From: Erythrobacter rubeus
Lineage (GTDB): Bacteria; Pseudomonadota; Alphaproteobacteria; Sphingomonadales; Sphingomonadaceae
Assembly (NCBI RefSeq): GCF_014705715.1
Contig: NZ_JACXLC010000001.1
Coordinates: 2,784,429 to 2,848,428, forward strand
Reading direction: 5' to 3'
DNA: 64,000 bases
This document shows, piece after piece, positions 36,330 to 47,172 of the stretch (the stretch's first letter is position 1; each line of letters opens with the position of its first letter). The notes under the pieces are model-generated. The model was not told the origin of the DNA, did not search any database, and was given only the letters and a program-made list of their open reading frames with translations. Position numbers and translations under genes: made by a program.

Positions 36330-37083
36330 CATGGCGCCATTCGATATCGTTACGGCGCCCGCGTTGGACGGCACTCCGCATGGCTTTTTCGGGAGCAGCG
36401 GCGGTGTACACCAGTTCGGCTTTGGCGGTCCGGGCGACGAGAACGAGATCCGCCGGTTGCGCTTGGCGGCGGCGCATCAAATCGTCGGCGGCGCAGATTT
36501 TGTCACACCGCATCAGGTGCACTCGCCCGATGTCATCACGGTCGAGACCCCGTGGGAAGACGCGGCTGAAGGGCGACCCGTGGCCGATGCACTGGTCACC
36601 GCGCTGCCCCGCATCGTGTTGGGCATCGTAACCGCCGACTGCGCTCCGGTGCTCTTCGCCGACAAACAGGCCGGGGTTATCGGCGCTGCGCATGCCGGGT
36701 GGCGCGGGGCGCATGGCGGTGTGCTCAGGCGAACCGTGTCCGCGATGGAAGCGCTCGGTGCAGTGCGCGCAAACATCGCCGCCGCGATCGGGCCGACGAT
36801 TGCCCCGGCAAACTATGAAGTCGACGAACCATTCCGCGCCAATTTCACAGGCGAAGACGAGCAGCATTTTGCCCCGGCACCAAGGCGCGAAGGGCGCGAT
36901 CGCTGGCATTTCGACCTGCCCGGATACGCCGTATCGAAACTGCGCCAATTGGGACTGGCGAAAATAGAAGACACCGCCCGGGATACTTTTGCGGATATCG
37001 AGCGTTACCATTCTTACCGAAGAGCCTTTCAGCGCGATGAGCCAAATTATGGACGCCAGATCAGCATGATCGGCATGCGCTGA
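36322..37083 (+). CDS. pgeF: peptidoglycan editing factor PgeF
   Basis: A 253-residue multicopper-oxidase-like (YfiH/DUF152) protein. TPHQVHSPDVITV, VTADCAPVLFAD and GAAHAGWRGAHGGVL contain the conserved His/Cys metal ligands, and AIGPTIAPANYEVD follows. The family removes misincorporated residues from peptidoglycan precursors and has relatives with purine nucleosidase activity. Starts at 36322 and 36331 are both possible; the former overlaps the pepN stop. Translational coupling with pepN is likely. Confidence 0.93.
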   Translation: MADMAPFDIVTAPALDGTPHGFFGSSGGVHQFGFGGPGDENEIRRLRLAAAHQIVGGADFVTPHQVHSPDVITVETPWEDAAEGRPVADALVTALPRIVLGIVTADCAPVLFADKQAGVIGAAHAGWRGAHGGVLRRTVSAMEALGAVRANIAAAIGPTIAPANYEVDEPFRANFTGEDEQHFAPAPRREGRDRWHFDLPGYAVSKLRQLGLAKIEDTARDTFADIERYHSYRRAFQRDEPNYGRQISMIGMR

Positions 37084-37317
37084 AATCGGGTCCGCAATTG
37101 ATTGCATCGAAGCGAACAGGATGTGCTCAAAACACGGTTGGTTTTCGCGCGCATTGCGTCTATCTGCGCGGCGAGCCGGAACTTTATGGGAGCGTCATGC
37201 GCTTTCGGCACGGCTTTAAGGGGTGATTGATCGGGATCGCGCCTGAGAGCAAACAGGTTTAACAATCTCCCGCGCGGGCACATTGTCGGCGCGGGTCTAT
37301 GAGCAAGGTAAGACACG
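37084..37317 (+). promoter_or_regulatory. leader region of the petABC operon
   Basis: A 234-base spacer before petA holds no gene I can support. It is mixed in composition and includes GTCTATGAGCAAGGTAAGAC just before the petA start, containing AAGGT as a moderate ribosome binding site. I could not select a promoter with confidence. Confidence 0.4.
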
Positions 37318-37896
37318 ATGGCTTCTACTGGTGCTTCTGCTGGAGCTACGCCCCCCGAAGCGGCGGACAGCGAAGACGGCGTTCGTCGCCGCGACTGGAT
37401 CCATGTTGCAGCGCTGGGAACCGCCGGTGTCGGCGGCGCGGCTGTGTTGCTTCCGGCGATCAGTCAGATGGCTCCATCGAAAGACGTGCTCGCTGAAAGC
37501 ACGACCGATGTCGATGTGGGCGCTATTCAGCCGGGCCAGAGCATCAAGGCGGTGTTCCGCAAGCAGCCCCTGTTCGTAAAGCGTCTGACGCCTGAAGAAG
37601 TCGCCGAGGCAAAAGCGGACGACGCGGCCAATATGCGCGACCCGCAGACGCTGGCCGAGCGCACGAGCGAAGGCAACGAAGACATCCTCGTCACCATGGG
37701 CGTCTGCACCCACCTCGGCTGTGTGCCGCTGGGCGCGGCCGAAGGCGAGAACAAGGGCGAGTTCGGCGGATATTTCTGCCCATGCCACGGCTCGCACTAC
37801 GACGTCGCCGGGCGGATCCGCAAAGGTCCGGCGCCAACCAATCTTGAAGTGCCTGAATATTCCTTCACGTCGGAAAGCACCATCCGCGTCGGCTGA
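37318..37896 (+). CDS. petA: ubiquinol-cytochrome c reductase iron-sulfur subunit (Rieske)
   Basis: A 192-residue Rieske subunit of cytochrome bc1. The N-terminal [20 protein letters not shown] is the Tat-type membrane anchor. The [2Fe-2S] ligands are in CTHLGC and CPCHGSHYD, which also contain the two disulfide cysteines. It transfers electrons from ubiquinol to cytochrome c1 on the periplasmic side. It is the first gene of petA-petB-petC. Confidence 0.97.
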   Translation: MASTGASAGATPPEAADSEDGVRRRDWIHVAALGTAGVGGAAVLLPAISQMAPSKDVLAESTTDVDVGAIQPGQSIKAVFRKQPLFVKRLTPEEVAEAKADDAANMRDPQTLAERTSEGNEDILVTMGVCTHLGCVPLGAAEGENKGEFGGYFCPCHGSHYDVAGRIRKGPAPTNLEVPEYSFTSESTIRVG

Positions 37897-37951
37897 TGCT
37901 GCGTATCTGTACCTGAAACCGTAATTACACGCTGAGAACCGAGAGACCGTT

Positions 37952-39328
37952 ATGAGTTTTGCCTGGGCCAAGCAGTACGAACCGAAATCCGCCTTTACCA
38001 AGTGGGTCGATGAAAAACTGCCCTTGCCGCGCCTTGTCTACAACGCAGTGGGTGCGGGTTATCCGGTTCCGCGCAATCTCAACTACATGTGGAATTTCGG
38101 CGTTCTTGCCGGATTCTGCTTGGTTTTGCAGATCGTTACCGGGGTCATTCTGGCCATGCATTATGCCGCCAACACCGAAGTAGCCTTCGGTACGGTCGAG
38201 CACATCATGCGCAACGTCAATTACGGCTGGATGATGCGCTACGCCCACGCAAACGGGGCGAGCTTCTTCTTCATCGTCATCTATCTGCATATCTTCCGCG
38301 GCCTCTATTACTCGTCGTACAAGGCTCCGCGCGAGATGATCTGGCTGCTCGGCGTGGTCATCTTCCTGCTGATGATGGCGACCGCGTTCATGGGTTATGT
38401 GCTGCCATGGGGCCAGATGAGCTTCTGGGGCGCGAAGGTTATCACCGGCCTGTTTGGCGCAATCCCGTTCATCGGTGAGCCGCTGCAGATCTGGCTGCTG
38501 GGTGGTTTTGCCCCGGATAATGCAGCGCTCAACCGTTTCTTCTCGCTGCACTTCCTGCTGCCGTTCGTGATTGCCGGTGTGGTTATCCTCCACATCTGGG
38601 CGCTTCACATCCCGGGCTCTTCGAACCCGACCGGCGTCGAAGTGAAGAAGGAAAGCGACACGGTTCCGTTCCACCCGTATTACACGTCTAAGGACGGCTT
38701 CGGGCTGGGCGTTTTCCTGATCCTCTTCACCTTCATGGTGTTCTTCCTGCCGAACATGCTCGGCCACCCGGACAACTACATCGAGGCGAACCCGCTCTCG
38801 ACCCCGGCGCTGATCGTTCCGGAATGGTACTTCCTGCCGTTCTACGCGATCCTGCGCGCCTTCACCGCCGATCTGACGATCCCGTTCACGGGCATCGTTC
38901 TGATCGAGGCGAAGCTGCTGGGCGTGATCGCGATGTTCGGTTCGATCCTGGTTTGGTTCTTCCTCCCGTGGCTCGACAAGAGCCCGGTGCGTTCCGGCCA
39001 TTACCGCCCGATGTTCAAGAAGTTCTTCTGGTTCGGCCTGATCCCGTGCATGGCGCTGCTCACCTATGTCGGCGGTGCACCGGCAGAAGAGCCCTATGTT
39101 CTGCTCAGCCAGATCGCGACGGCCTATTACTTCCTGCACTTCCTGGTGATCCTGCCGATCGTCAGCCAGATCGAGGTGCCGAAACCGCTGCCATATTCGA
39201 TTACCGAAGCGGTACTCGGATCCGACGATAAGCCGGGCGGCACGGACGGCGGCGGTGACAACCCGCAGGCCGTGGTCAAGCCGCTGCCGGGCAGTGATCC
39301 CGACGGTTCGCTTCAGCCAGCCGAATAA
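37952..39328 (+). CDS. petB: ubiquinol-cytochrome c reductase cytochrome b subunit
   Basis: A 458-residue integral membrane protein with eight helices. Heme ligands lie in [12 protein letters not shown] and [10 protein letters not shown] and their partners in the fourth helix ([15 protein letters not shown]). [14 protein letters not shown] contains the quinol-oxidising PEWY motif. A charged C-terminal tail ending in SLQPAE extends beyond the last helix. The gene starts 55 bases after petA. It is the catalytic core of complex III. Confidence 0.98.
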   Translation: MSFAWAKQYEPKSAFTKWVDEKLPLPRLVYNAVGAGYPVPRNLNYMWNFGVLAGFCLVLQIVTGVILAMHYAANTEVAFGTVEHIMRNVNYGWMMRYAHANGASFFFIVIYLHIFRGLYYSSYKAPREMIWLLGVVIFLLMMATAFMGYVLPWGQMSFWGAKVITGLFGAIPFIGEPLQIWLLGGFAPDNAALNRFFSLHFLLPFVIAGVVILHIWALHIPGSSNPTGVEVKKESDTVPFHPYYTSKDGFGLGVFLILFTFMVFFLPNMLGHPDNYIEANPLSTPALIVPEWYFLPFYAILRAFTADLTIPFTGIVLIEAKLLGVIAMFGSILVWFFLPWLDKSPVRSGHYRPMFKKFFWFGLIPCMALLTYVGGAPAEEPYVLLSQIATAYYFLHFLVILPIVSQIEVPKPLPYSITEAVLGSDDKPGGTDGGGDNPQAVVKPLPGSDPDGSLQPAE

Positions 39329-39380
39329 TCGCTAGATTATCGCTCCTTTTACTGACCCGATAACGAGAAAGAGTTCGGTC

Positions 39381-40244
39381 ATGACAATCCGTCTTGCAGG
39401 CATCCTCATCGGTCTCGGCATCACTGCCGTGCTGGTGCTGTGGTCGCTGATCCCCGGCGCGTACAATTATGCCTTTGGCCCGCCGGCAGAAAAACCCGCA
39501 TATTATGTGTTCAAGGAAAAGCCGGTCGCGCCCGAAGGTGGTTTCTCGTTCGACGGCCCCTTGGGCAAATGGGATTACGCGCAGCTGCAGCGCGGTTACG
39601 CCGTTTACAAGCAGGTCTGCTCGGCATGTCACGGCCTGAAGTATGTCGCGTTCCGCAATCTTGAGGAGCTGGGCTATACCGAGGCACAGGTTCGCGCCGA
39701 AGCGGCGACCTGGAACGTTCCCGGCATCGATCCGAACACTGGTGAGGCCACCACTCGTCCCGGTGAGCCGACCGATTACTTCCCGAACCCGTATCCGAAC
39801 GATGTTGCTGCCGCAGCGGCCAACAACAACGCGATCCCGCCTGACCTTTCGCTGATGACGAAGGCGCGCAAGGACGGCACGAATTACGTCTATTCGCTCC
39901 TGAATGGATATGTCGATCCAGATCCCGAAAAGCTGGCGAAGGCTCAGGAAAATGGTTTTGAGACCCCGCCGGGCCTCTATTTCAACCCGTGGTTCTCCAA
40001 CGTGAACCTCGCCATGCCGCCGCAGCTTTATCCCGACCTCATCACCTATGATGACGGGACCGAAGCGACCGTTCCGCAGATGTCGGCAGATATTGCCGCG
40101 TTCCTGACCTGGACGGCCGAACCGTCGCTGGTTCAGCGCAAGCAGACCGGCTGGTTCGTGATCGCGTTCCTGATTTTCGCGACCGGTCTCGCCTTCCTGT
40201 CCTACAAGCAGATCTGGGCCGGCAAGAAAGCGAAGAAGAAGTAA
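39381..40244 (+). CDS. petC: ubiquinol-cytochrome c reductase cytochrome c1 subunit
   Basis: A 287-residue protein with an N-terminal hydrophobic segment, a CSACHGLK heme-c attachment site, FNPWFSNVNLAMPPQLY with the axial Met, and a C-terminal membrane anchor (WFVIAFLIFATGLAFLSY) followed by a basic tail. It accepts electrons from the Rieske protein. It ends the petABC operon; a hairpin with a 13-bp stem follows 27 bases later. Confidence 0.97.
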   Translation: MTIRLAGILIGLGITAVLVLWSLIPGAYNYAFGPPAEKPAYYVFKEKPVAPEGGFSFDGPLGKWDYAQLQRGYAVYKQVCSACHGLKYVAFRNLEELGYTEAQVRAEAATWNVPGIDPNTGEATTRPGEPTDYFPNPYPNDVAAAAANNNAIPPDLSLMTKARKDGTNYVYSLLNGYVDPDPEKLAKAQENGFETPPGLYFNPWFSNVNLAMPPQLYPDLITYDDGTEATVPQMSADIAAFLTWTAEPSLVQRKQTGWFVIAFLIFATGLAFLSYKQIWAGKKAKKK

Positions 40245-40270
40245 GCGTCTCATCGGGCGTTACGACACAT

Positions 40271-40309
40271 AAAGCGCTCCATCTCCTCTTGCGGATGATG
40301 GGGCGCTTT
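40271..40309 (+). terminator. terminator-like hairpin after petC
   Basis: AAAGCGCTCCATC and GATGGGGCGCTTT form a 13-bp stem with one G-U pair around a 13-base loop. The T-tract within the stem and the following GCATTTG make it a likely terminator for the petABC transcript; the stem ends 17 bases before the apt start, so partial readthrough is possible. Confidence 0.75.
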
Positions 40310-40326
40310 GCATTTGTGGAGCGAAC

Positions 40327-40878
40327 ATGACCACTCCGAAGCTTTCTACCGGCGAACTCAAGGCGCTGGTGCGGACCGTGCCGGACTTTCCGGAACCCGG
40401 CATCCAGTTTCGCGACATAACAACCCTGATCGGGCATTCCGAGGGACTGTCGGCCAGTGTCCATCACCTCGCCGAGATTGCGAGAGCGAAAGGCGCGCAG
40501 AAGATCGCCGGAATGGAAGCGCGCGGCTTCATTTTCGGCGCGGCGGTCGCGGTGCAATTGGGTATCGGCTTCGTCCTCGTCCGCAAGCCGGGCAAGCTGC
40601 CGGTATCGACCATCGGCGTGGACTATGCCCTCGAATACGGAACCGACCGGCTCGAAGTCGATCCCGGTTCGATTACAGGCGGCGAATCCATCATCATCGT
40701 CGATGATCTGATCGCCACAGGCGGGACTGCGCTCGCGACAGCGCAGTTGCTTCGGCAGGCGGGAGGCACGGTGGAAGACGCCTTGTTCGTTATCGACTTG
40801 CCCGACCTTGGCGGCGCAGCAAAACTGCAGCAGGCCGGTGTCGCAGTGCAGACCCTGATGCAATTCGAAGGCGAATAG
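40327..40878 (+). CDS. apt: adenine phosphoribosyltransferase
   Basis: A 183-residue purine-salvage enzyme that converts adenine and PRPP to AMP. The PRPP-binding loop is IIVDDLIATGGTALAT, and FPEPGIQFRDITTLI near the N-terminus is typical of Apt. The position behind petABC suggests old linkage rather than function. A ribosome binding site (GGAGCGAAC) precedes the ATG. Confidence 0.97.
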   Translation: MTTPKLSTGELKALVRTVPDFPEPGIQFRDITTLIGHSEGLSASVHHLAEIARAKGAQKIAGMEARGFIFGAAVAVQLGIGFVLVRKPGKLPVSTIGVDYALEYGTDRLEVDPGSITGGESIIIVDDLIATGGTALATAQLLRQAGGTVEDALFVIDLPDLGGAAKLQQAGVAVQTLMQFEGE

Positions 40879-40966
40879 CGACCGGCGAACCCTATTCCGC
40901 AGGCTCGGAAATGGAACGAGTGCGCCAACGGTTCATTGTTCGCATGAGGGAAGCCCAGGAAATCAG

Positions 40967-42886
40967 ATGGAATCGCAAGCGCTCGTAATAGCCACCATCG
41001 GCGTCCTCGGTATCGGGGCGCAGTGGCTTGCCTGGCGCACGGGCTGGCCGGCGATCGTGCTGATGCTGGCCGCCGGGTTCCTCGCCGGACCTGTTGCGGG
41101 AGAGCTTGGCTTCCGCTTGCTCGACCCCGAGGCAGCTTTTGGCGACCTGCTCGATCCCGCTATCGGCATCGGCGTCGCTCTCATCCTTTTCGAAGGCGGT
41201 CTCAGCCTCGACCTGCGCGAGCTCAGGCATTCGGGCAGCGCCGTCTGGCGGCTTGCCACTGTCGGTGTGGTGGTGGGCTGGGCGCTCGGCGCAGTTGCTG
41301 CCAGCCAGATTGCAGGCCTTGCCTGGCCGGTCGCTATCCTGTTCGGCGGCATCTTGATTGTCACCGGGCCGACCGTCGTGATCCCGCTGCTTCGTCAGGC
41401 GAATGTGCAGACGCGGCCCAATTCGATCCTTAAATGGGAAGGCATCGTCAACGATCCAACCGGCGCTTTGTGCGCCGTGATCGCTTACGAGTATTTCCGC
41501 CGCGTCGCCGAAAGCCCCAATGCATCCGTGATCGAAGTGGTGCCGCCGCTAATCATCGCGGCTATTCTCGCAGGACTCATCGGATACGCCGCCGCGCGCA
41601 TGATCGCCTATCTTTTCCCGCGCGGGGCGATACCTGAGTATCTGAAAGTCCCGGTGCTCTTCATCGCCGTGATCTTCGTGTTCGTTCTCACCAACAAGAT
41701 CGAGCATGAAGCCGGGCTCGTCGCGGTGACAGTGATGGGGATTACGCTCGCCAATACAGGTTTCTCCAGCATCCGGTCGATTCACCCGTTCAAGGAAAAT
41801 ATCGCGGTCCTGCTGGTTTCGGGCATTTTCATCCTGCTCTCATCGAGCCTCAGCTGGAGCGACCTTGTCTATCTCGATCCGACGACCGAAGTCGGCCTGC
41901 GATTCATTCTGTTCCTGCTCGCCCTGCTCTTCATCGTTCGCCCACTGACGGTCATCGTCAGCCTTCTCGGCTCCTCGGTGCCCTGGAACGAGCGGCTGTT
42001 CATTGCCTGGATCGCTCCGCGAGGGATCGTGCTCGTCGCGATCAGCGGCCTGTTCGCGCTGCGGCTTGCCGATCTCGGATACAGCGATGGGCAAGTGCTA
42101 ACCGCGCTCAGTTTCGCCGTCGTAGTAGCCACGGTGGTCGCCCACGGCTTCACCGTTGATATTGTTGCAAAATGGCTCGGCGTGAAGGGAACCTCGCGCC
42201 CCGGCCTGCTCATCGTCGGTTCTACCCCGTGGACCATCGCGCTCGCGAAAGAGATGCAGGCCTTGAAGACGCCGGTGATGATCGTCGATCCCAGCTGGCA
42301 GAGCCTTGGTCCTGCCCGGCGCGAAGGGCTCCCGTTTTATCACGGTGAGATCCTGAACGAAGCGACCGAACACAATCTCGACCTGACACCGTACCAAGTG
42401 CTCGTGGCGGCGACCGATAACGAGGCGTACAACACGCTAGTTTGCAACGAATTCGCCCACGAGGTTGGCAGAGACAGCGTCTACCAGCTTGGTGAGAGCG
42501 CCGATGGCGATGACGACAAGCATGCGCTGCCGCCCACTCTGCGCGGGCGCGCGCTGTTCGAAAGCGGATTCGGCGTAACCGATGTGAACGAACGTCAGCA
42601 GCAGGGCTGGGTTTTCCGCAAGACCAAGCTTTCCGATGAGTTCGATTTCGAAGACGCGCAGGAAAAGCTGCCCGACAGCGCGAACATGCTGCTGCTGCTA
42701 CGGAGTAGCGGCAGGCTGCGCTTCTTCACCCATGCGGCACGCCCGGAACCGCGCGCTGGCGATACAATCCTGAGCTTTTCACCTCCTCAGCTGAAGACGC
42801 TGGAGGAAAAGGCTGCCCGCCGTGCTTCGCGGGAAAGCGGCCGCGACAAGGGCGGACAGACACCGCAAAAGCCGCAGCCGAGCTGA
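40967..42886 (+). CDS. cation:proton antiporter with C-terminal TrkA-N domain
   Basis: A 639-residue CPA1/NhaP-type antiporter. About 12 helices span residues 1-400; ILFGGILIVTGPTVVIPLLRQ and WIAPRGIVLVAISGLFAL mark the transport core. From about residue 410, RPGLLIVGSTPWTIALAKEM starts a Rossmann-like TrkA-N domain that may bind nucleotide to gate transport. Likely roles are Na+ or K+/H+ exchange and pH control. The gene is monocistronic or leads into the OmpA-type lipoprotein. Confidence 0.92.
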   Translation: MESQALVIATIGVLGIGAQWLAWRTGWPAIVLMLAAGFLAGPVAGELGFRLLDPEAAFGDLLDPAIGIGVALILFEGGLSLDLRELRHSGSAVWRLATVGVVVGWALGAVAASQIAGLAWPVAILFGGILIVTGPTVVIPLLRQANVQTRPNSILKWEGIVNDPTGALCAVIAYEYFRRVAESPNASVIEVVPPLIIAAILAGLIGYAAARMIAYLFPRGAIPEYLKVPVLFIAVIFVFVLTNKIEHEAGLVAVTVMGITLANTGFSSIRSIHPFKENIAVLLVSGIFILLSSSLSWSDLVYLDPTTEVGLRFILFLLALLFIVRPLTVIVSLLGSSVPWNERLFIAWIAPRGIVLVAISGLFALRLADLGYSDGQVLTALSFAVVVATVVAHGFTVDIVAKWLGVKGTSRPGLLIVGSTPWTIALAKEMQALKTPVMIVDPSWQSLGPARREGLPFYHGEILNEATEHNLDLTPYQVLVAATDNEAYNTLVCNEFAHEVGRDSVYQLGESADGDDDKHALPPTLRGRALFESGFGVTDVNERQQQGWVFRKTKLSDEFDFEDAQEKLPDSANMLLLLRSSGRLRFFTHAARPEPRAGDTILSFSPPQLKTLEEKAARRASRESGRDKGGQTPQKPQPS

Positions 42887-42925
42887 AACGAACCGGACAG
42901 AGAAGACTTCGACAAAGAGGCCCCG

Positions 42926-43522
42926 ATGCAGAACTTGCCGACAGCACTGATCCTCGCCGCGACCATCACGCTCGCAGGCTGCAATGGCGATACATCCGAC
43001 ACCCCTGACGCTGACAGGGCCGAGGAGGATGCAGCAGGTCAGCTCGCCACTCCGAGCCCCGATGCGCCTGTTTCGATCATTCGCGCCGATATCGAACAAC
43101 CCGAGGCACGCGAAGTCCAGCTAGAGCCACTCGAGACGACTGTCGGGTTTCCGGAAGGCGGGAGCGATCTGGACGCAGCGGCCCTGCTCGCGCTGGAGGA
43201 GCTTGCCGGTTCGGCGCAGATTGCAGAAGACAGCACGATCATCTTGCGAGCACATAGCGATGCGAGCGGAAGCGATGCGGCCAATGCGCGTGCATCCGAA
43301 GCGCGCGGGGAGGCGGTGCGCGACTGGCTGGTCGAAAACGGCGTGAGCGCCGATCGTATCACCCTGATTGCGTTCGGCGAACAGAACCCCGTTGAGCCGA
43401 ACGCGCTGCCTGATGGAGAACCGAACGAAGCGGGCCGCGCGGCCAACCGGCGGGTCGATATCGAGGTTTCGCTGGACGAAGCCCAATCCGACGCGGGCGA
43501 GCCTCCAGCCGCCGAAGATTAA
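42926..43522 (+). CDS. OmpA-family outer-membrane lipoprotein
   Basis: A 198-residue protein with a lipobox LAGC at residues 16-19, so it should be lipidated at Cys19. A low-complexity acidic linker follows, and then an OmpA/MotB-type peptidoglycan-binding domain: ILRAHSDASGSDAANARASEARGEAV and AGRAANRRVDIEV carry the Asp and Arg that bind diaminopimelate. It starts 39 bases after the antiporter and overlaps the convergent cysQ gene by 4 bases. Confidence 0.9.
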   Translation: MQNLPTALILAATITLAGCNGDTSDTPDADRAEEDAAGQLATPSPDAPVSIIRADIEQPEAREVQLEPLETTVGFPEGGSDLDAAALLALEELAGSAQIAEDSTIILRAHSDASGSDAANARASEARGEAVRDWLVENGVSADRITLIAFGEQNPVEPNALPDGEPNEAGRAANRRVDIEVSLDEAQSDAGEPPAAED

Positions 43523-44268
43523 TCCAAATCAGCCACCAGCTCGAGAACGCGGTCGGCATATGCCGGGCGGCAGATCAGCAGGTCGGGAAGATAAGGGTCC
43601 GCCATATTGTAGCGGATCGGCGATCCGTCGATCCGCGAACAATGCAGGCCGTGCGCAGCCGCGACGGCGACGGGGGCGCAGCTATCCCATTCATACTGGC
43701 CGCCAGAATGCAGATAGATCTCTGCCTCGCCGCGCACGACGGCCATGGCCTTTGCACCGGCACTGCCCATGCTGACCAACTCGCCGTCCATAGCTTTCGC
43801 GACGGCGACCGCTTCTTTGGCCGGGCGTGACCGGCTGACGAGGAAGCGCGGCTTCGGGGCGGGGGCGGGCAGTGCTGCGATCTTATCGGAAGACAGAACC
43901 ACTCCGCCATCAAGCCCAGGAAGCGCAACTGCACCCACCGTGGCCACGCCGTCTATCGCGAGGCCGACATGGACCGCCCAGTCGCCGCGCTGCTCGCCAT
44001 ATTCGCGCGTCCCATCGACCGGATCGACAATCCAGACGCGGCTCAGTGAACAGCGCGCCGTGTCGTCTTTCTCCTCCTCGGAGAGCAGACCGTCATCAGG
44101 CCGGGCGGAGCGCAGCGCATGGCACAGGAATTCGTTCGCAGTGGAATCGCCGGCATTGCCCAGCGCCTTGCCTTCGAAGACCGCGCTGTCCCGCACATCG
44201 AGGAGGATGCGCCCTGCAATTTCGGCGAGGTGCGCGGCCAATCGGGCGTCTGACATCTCGCCCGTCAT
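43519..44268 (-). CDS. cysQ: 3'(2'),5'-bisphosphate nucleotidase
   Basis: A 249-residue inositol-monophosphatase-fold enzyme that degrades PAP formed in sulfate activation. Metal-binding motifs are [18 protein letters not shown] and [18 protein letters not shown]. Its start overlaps the stop of the CysN/CysC fusion (ATGA), so it is the third gene of a cysD-cysNC-cysQ operon. The order is logical: activation, phosphorylation, then removal of the by-product. Confidence 0.94.
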   Translation of the reverse strand: MTGEMSDARLAAHLAEIAGRILLDVRDSAVFEGKALGNAGDSTANEFLCHALRSARPDDGLLSEEEKDDTARCSLSRVWIVDPVDGTREYGEQRGDWAVHVGLAIDGVATVGAVALPGLDGGVVLSSDKIAALPAPAPKPRFLVSRSRPAKEAVAVAKAMDGELVSMGSAGAKAMAVVRGEAEIYLHSGGQYEWDSCAPVAVAAAHGLHCSRIDGSPIRYNMADPYLPDLLICRPAYADRVLELVADLD

Positions 44269-46181
44269 TTGAGTGGGAGGATCTGTTTGATGATATATTC
44301 GGCGGCTTCCGCCGGTGTCATATCGACGGTGTTCACGCGGATTTCGGCATTTTCCGGAGCTTCATACGGGCTATCGATCCCGGTGAAGTTCTTGAGCTCG
44401 CCCGAGCGCGCTTTCTTGTAAAGCCCTTTCACGTCGCGCTTTTCGGCGACTTCGAGCGGGGTGTCGACGAAGACCTCGATAAACTCGCCCTCGGGCAGCA
44501 TTTCGCGCACCATCCGGCGCTCGGCGCGGAAGGGGCTGATGAAAGCCGTCAGCACGATCAGCCCCGCATCCGCCATCAGCTTCGCCACCTCGCCAATACG
44601 GCGAATATTCTCGATCCGGTCGGTTTCGGTGAAGCCAAGGTCCTTGTTGAGCCCATGACGCACATTGTCGCCATCGAGCAGGAATGTGTGCCGGTTCATC
44701 AGCGCGAGCTGCTTTTCCACCTCGTTCGCGATGGTCGATTTGCCCGATCCCGACAATCCGGTGAACCACAGGACGCGCGGTTTCTGGTTCTTCATCGCGG
44801 CGTGATCGTCGCGCGTGACTGTGGTCGGTTGCCAGTGGACGTTCTGCGCCCGGCGCAGGCTGAATTCGATCATCCCCGCGCCGACCGTGGCGTTGGTGAA
44901 TTTGTCGATCAGAATGAAACCGCCCAGCTGGCGGCTCTTGCCGTAGCTTTCGAAGGTGATCGGACGGTCGGTTGAAAACTCGGCGACCCCAATCGCGTTT
45001 AGCTCGAGCGTCTTTGCCGCGAGGTGCTCGAGTGAATTCACGTCAATCTCGTATTTGGGCGGCTGGACGGTCGCCGTGACCATCTGGCTGCCGAGTTTCA
45101 GCCAGTATCCGCGTCCCGGTTTCAGCGCCTCCTCATCCATCCAGACGAAGGTCGCGCAGAACTGGTCTGAGGCCTCGGGCGGATCGTCGGCAGCGGCAAT
45201 CACGTCGCCGCGGCTGCAATCGACCTCGTCTTCCAGCGTAAGCGTTACCGATTGGCCGGCGACCGCTTCATCGAGATCGCCATCGAAGGTCGCGATGGAC
45301 TTGATACGGGAGGCCTTGCCTGCAGGCACGATCCGCACCGCATCGCCGGGCTTCACCGACCCATCGGTGATGAGCCCTGCAAATCCGCGGAAATCGAGGT
45401 TCGGCCTGTTCACCCATTGCACCGGCATACGGAAAGAGCGTTCCTGCGCGGCGGTGGCGGCGACCTCGACCGTTTCAAGATGATCGATCAGCGACAGCCC
45501 TTTGTACCAGGGCGTGTTGATCGAGGGGGAGGCCGTGATGTTGTCGCCCTTGAAGCCCGAGATCGGGATCGGGGTGAAAGTCTCGATACCGACTTCCTCT
45601 GCGAAGGCAGCGTAGTCAGCCACGATCTCGTCGAACACCGTCTGATCGTAATCAACGAGGTCCATTTTGTTCACCGCCAGAACTAGATGCTTGATGCCGA
45701 GGAGATGCACCAGATAGCTGTGCCGACGGGTCTGCTGGAGCACGCCCTTGCGCGCATCGACCAGGATCACGGCGAGATCGGCGGTCGAAGCGCCTGTGAC
45801 CATGTTGCGGGTATATTGTTCATGCCCCGGCGTATCGGCGACGATGAACTTGCGTTTCTCGGTCGTGAAGAACCTGTAGGCGACGTCGATGGTGATGCCC
45901 TGTTCGCGCTCCGCAGCGAGGCCATCGACGAGCAGCGCGAAATCGATCTCTTCGCCTTGCGTGCCGACTTTCTTGCTGTCGGATTCCAGCGCGGAGAGCT
46001 GATCTTCGAAAATCATCTTCGAATCGTACAGAAGCCGCCCGATGAGGGTGGACTTGCCGTCATCGACACTGCCGCATGTGATGAAGCGCAGCAGACTCTT
46101 CTGCTGGTGCTGTTCTAGGTATGCGTCGATATCCTCGGCGATCAGCGCATCGGTCTGGAAGGAAGGGTCGCGGTCGGCCAT
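44265..46181 (-). CDS. cysNC: bifunctional sulfate adenylyltransferase subunit 1 / adenylyl-sulfate kinase
   Basis: A 638-residue fusion. The N-terminal CysN GTPase part has [27 protein letters not shown] and NKMDLVDY. The C-terminal CysC part, from about residue 440, has [17 protein letters not shown]. Together with CysD it makes APS from sulfate and ATP, then PAPS. The start at 46181 shares its A with the cysD stop (TGATG). PAPS serves sulfonation or assimilation. Confidence 0.97.
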   Translation of the reverse strand: MADRDPSFQTDALIAEDIDAYLEQHQQKSLLRFITCGSVDDGKSTLIGRLLYDSKMIFEDQLSALESDSKKVGTQGEEIDFALLVDGLAAEREQGITIDVAYRFFTTEKRKFIVADTPGHEQYTRNMVTGASTADLAVILVDARKGVLQQTRRHSYLVHLLGIKHLVLAVNKMDLVDYDQTVFDEIVADYAAFAEEVGIETFTPIPISGFKGDNITASPSINTPWYKGLSLIDHLETVEVAATAAQERSFRMPVQWVNRPNLDFRGFAGLITDGSVKPGDAVRIVPAGKASRIKSIATFDGDLDEAVAGQSVTLTLEDEVDCSRGDVIAAADDPPEASDQFCATFVWMDEEALKPGRGYWLKLGSQMVTATVQPPKYEIDVNSLEHLAAKTLELNAIGVAEFSTDRPITFESYGKSRQLGGFILIDKFTNATVGAGMIEFSLRRAQNVHWQPTTVTRDDHAAMKNQKPRVLWFTGLSGSGKSTIANEVEKQLALMNRHTFLLDGDNVRHGLNKDLGFTETDRIENIRRIGEVAKLMADAGLIVLTAFISPFRAERRMVREMLPEGEFIEVFVDTPLEVAEKRDVKGLYKKARSGELKNFTGIDSPYEAPENAEIRVNTVDMTPAEAAEYIIKQILPLK

Positions 46182-47083
46182 CAGAAGTACCCTTCCGCTT
46201 TCTTGTCTTCCATGCTTGCCGATTGTCCCTTGTCGATGGCGCGCCCCTGCCTTTCGGAGCCGGTGGCGAGCAGCATTTCCTGGATGATCGCATTCATGTC
46301 GGTCGCCTCGCTTTCGGTCGCGCCGGTAAGCGGGTAGCAACCGAGCGTCCGGAAGCGGACGGATCGTTCGACCGGCTCTTCGCCCTCCTCCAGGCGAAAG
46401 CGGTCGTCATCGACCACCAGCAGCATGCCGTCGCGGATTACCGTGGGGCGTTTCTGCGAAAGATAGAGCGGCACGATATCGATCTTCTCCAGCGCGATAT
46501 ACTGCCAGATATCGAGCTCGGTCCAATTGGAGATCGGGAAGACACGGATGCTCTCACCCTTGTTCTTTTTCGCATTGTAGAGGTTCCACAGCTCGGGCCG
46601 CTGGTTCTTCGGGTCCCAGCGATGCGAGGCTGTGCGGAAGCTGAATACGCGTTCCTTCGCGCGCGCCTTCTCTTCGTCACGCCTCCCGCCGCCGAAAGCC
46701 GCGTCGAAGCCATGCTCGGTCAGTGCTTTCTTGAGCGGGTCTGTCAACTGCGCCTGGCTGTAGAGCGCGCTGCCGGTGTCGAACGGGTTGATGCCTTGGT
46801 CCTCGGCTTGCTCGTTCTGCGCGACGATCAGATCGAGCCCGTATTCCTTCACCGTCTTGTCGCGGTGATCGAGCAGCGCCTGGAAATCCCATCCGCTCGC
46901 GACATGCAGCATTGGGAAGGGTGGCGGCGCGGGATAGAATGCCTTGCGCGCCAGATGCAGCATCACCGAGCTGTCTTTGCCGACCGAATACAGCATGACC
47001 GGCTTTTCAGCCTCGGCCACCACTTCGCGGAAAATATGGATGCTCTCTGCTTCGAGCCGCTCGAGATGGGTAAGCGTGTGCAT
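46181..47083 (-). CDS. cysD: sulfate adenylyltransferase subunit 2
   Basis: A 300-residue ATP pyrophosphatase-fold protein; the PP-loop is [19 protein letters not shown] start at ATG 47083 ([17 protein letters not shown]), which matches the CysD N-terminus and its usual length, over the TTG at 47122. It is the first gene of cysD-cysNC-cysQ. Between it and the upstream tRNA-Gly on the same strand lies a T-rich stretch with a short inverted repeat (CAAAG/CTTTG), which may be a weak terminator. Confidence 0.95.
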   Translation of the reverse strand: MHTLTHLERLEAESIHIFREVVAEAEKPVMLYSVGKDSSVMLHLARKAFYPAPPPFPMLHVASGWDFQALLDHRDKTVKEYGLDLIVAQNEQAEDQGINPFDTGSALYSQAQLTDPLKKALTEHGFDAAFGGGRRDEEKARAKERVFSFRTASHRWDPKNQRPELWNLYNAKKNKGESIRVFPISNWTELDIWQYIALEKIDIVPLYLSQKRPTVIRDGMLLVVDDDRFRLEEGEEPVERSVRFRTLGCYPLTGATESEATDMNAIIQEMLLATGSERQGRAIDKGQSASMEDKKAEGYF

Positions 47084-47172
47084 GGCAGTGGAGCTAGCCC
47101 CCTCTGGCTTCAAAACAAGCAAAGAAATCTTTGGGTGCCAGCAAGCTTGGCCTGCACTCGCAGCGCAGCGAT

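Noticed and set aside
37084-37317. Possible riboswitch or small RNA before petA
   Set aside because: I saw no known riboswitch core or clear stem-loop series.
47083-47122. TTG start of cysD 13 codons upstream
   Set aside because: The N-terminal extension has no homology; the ATG at 47083 gives the normal CysD length.
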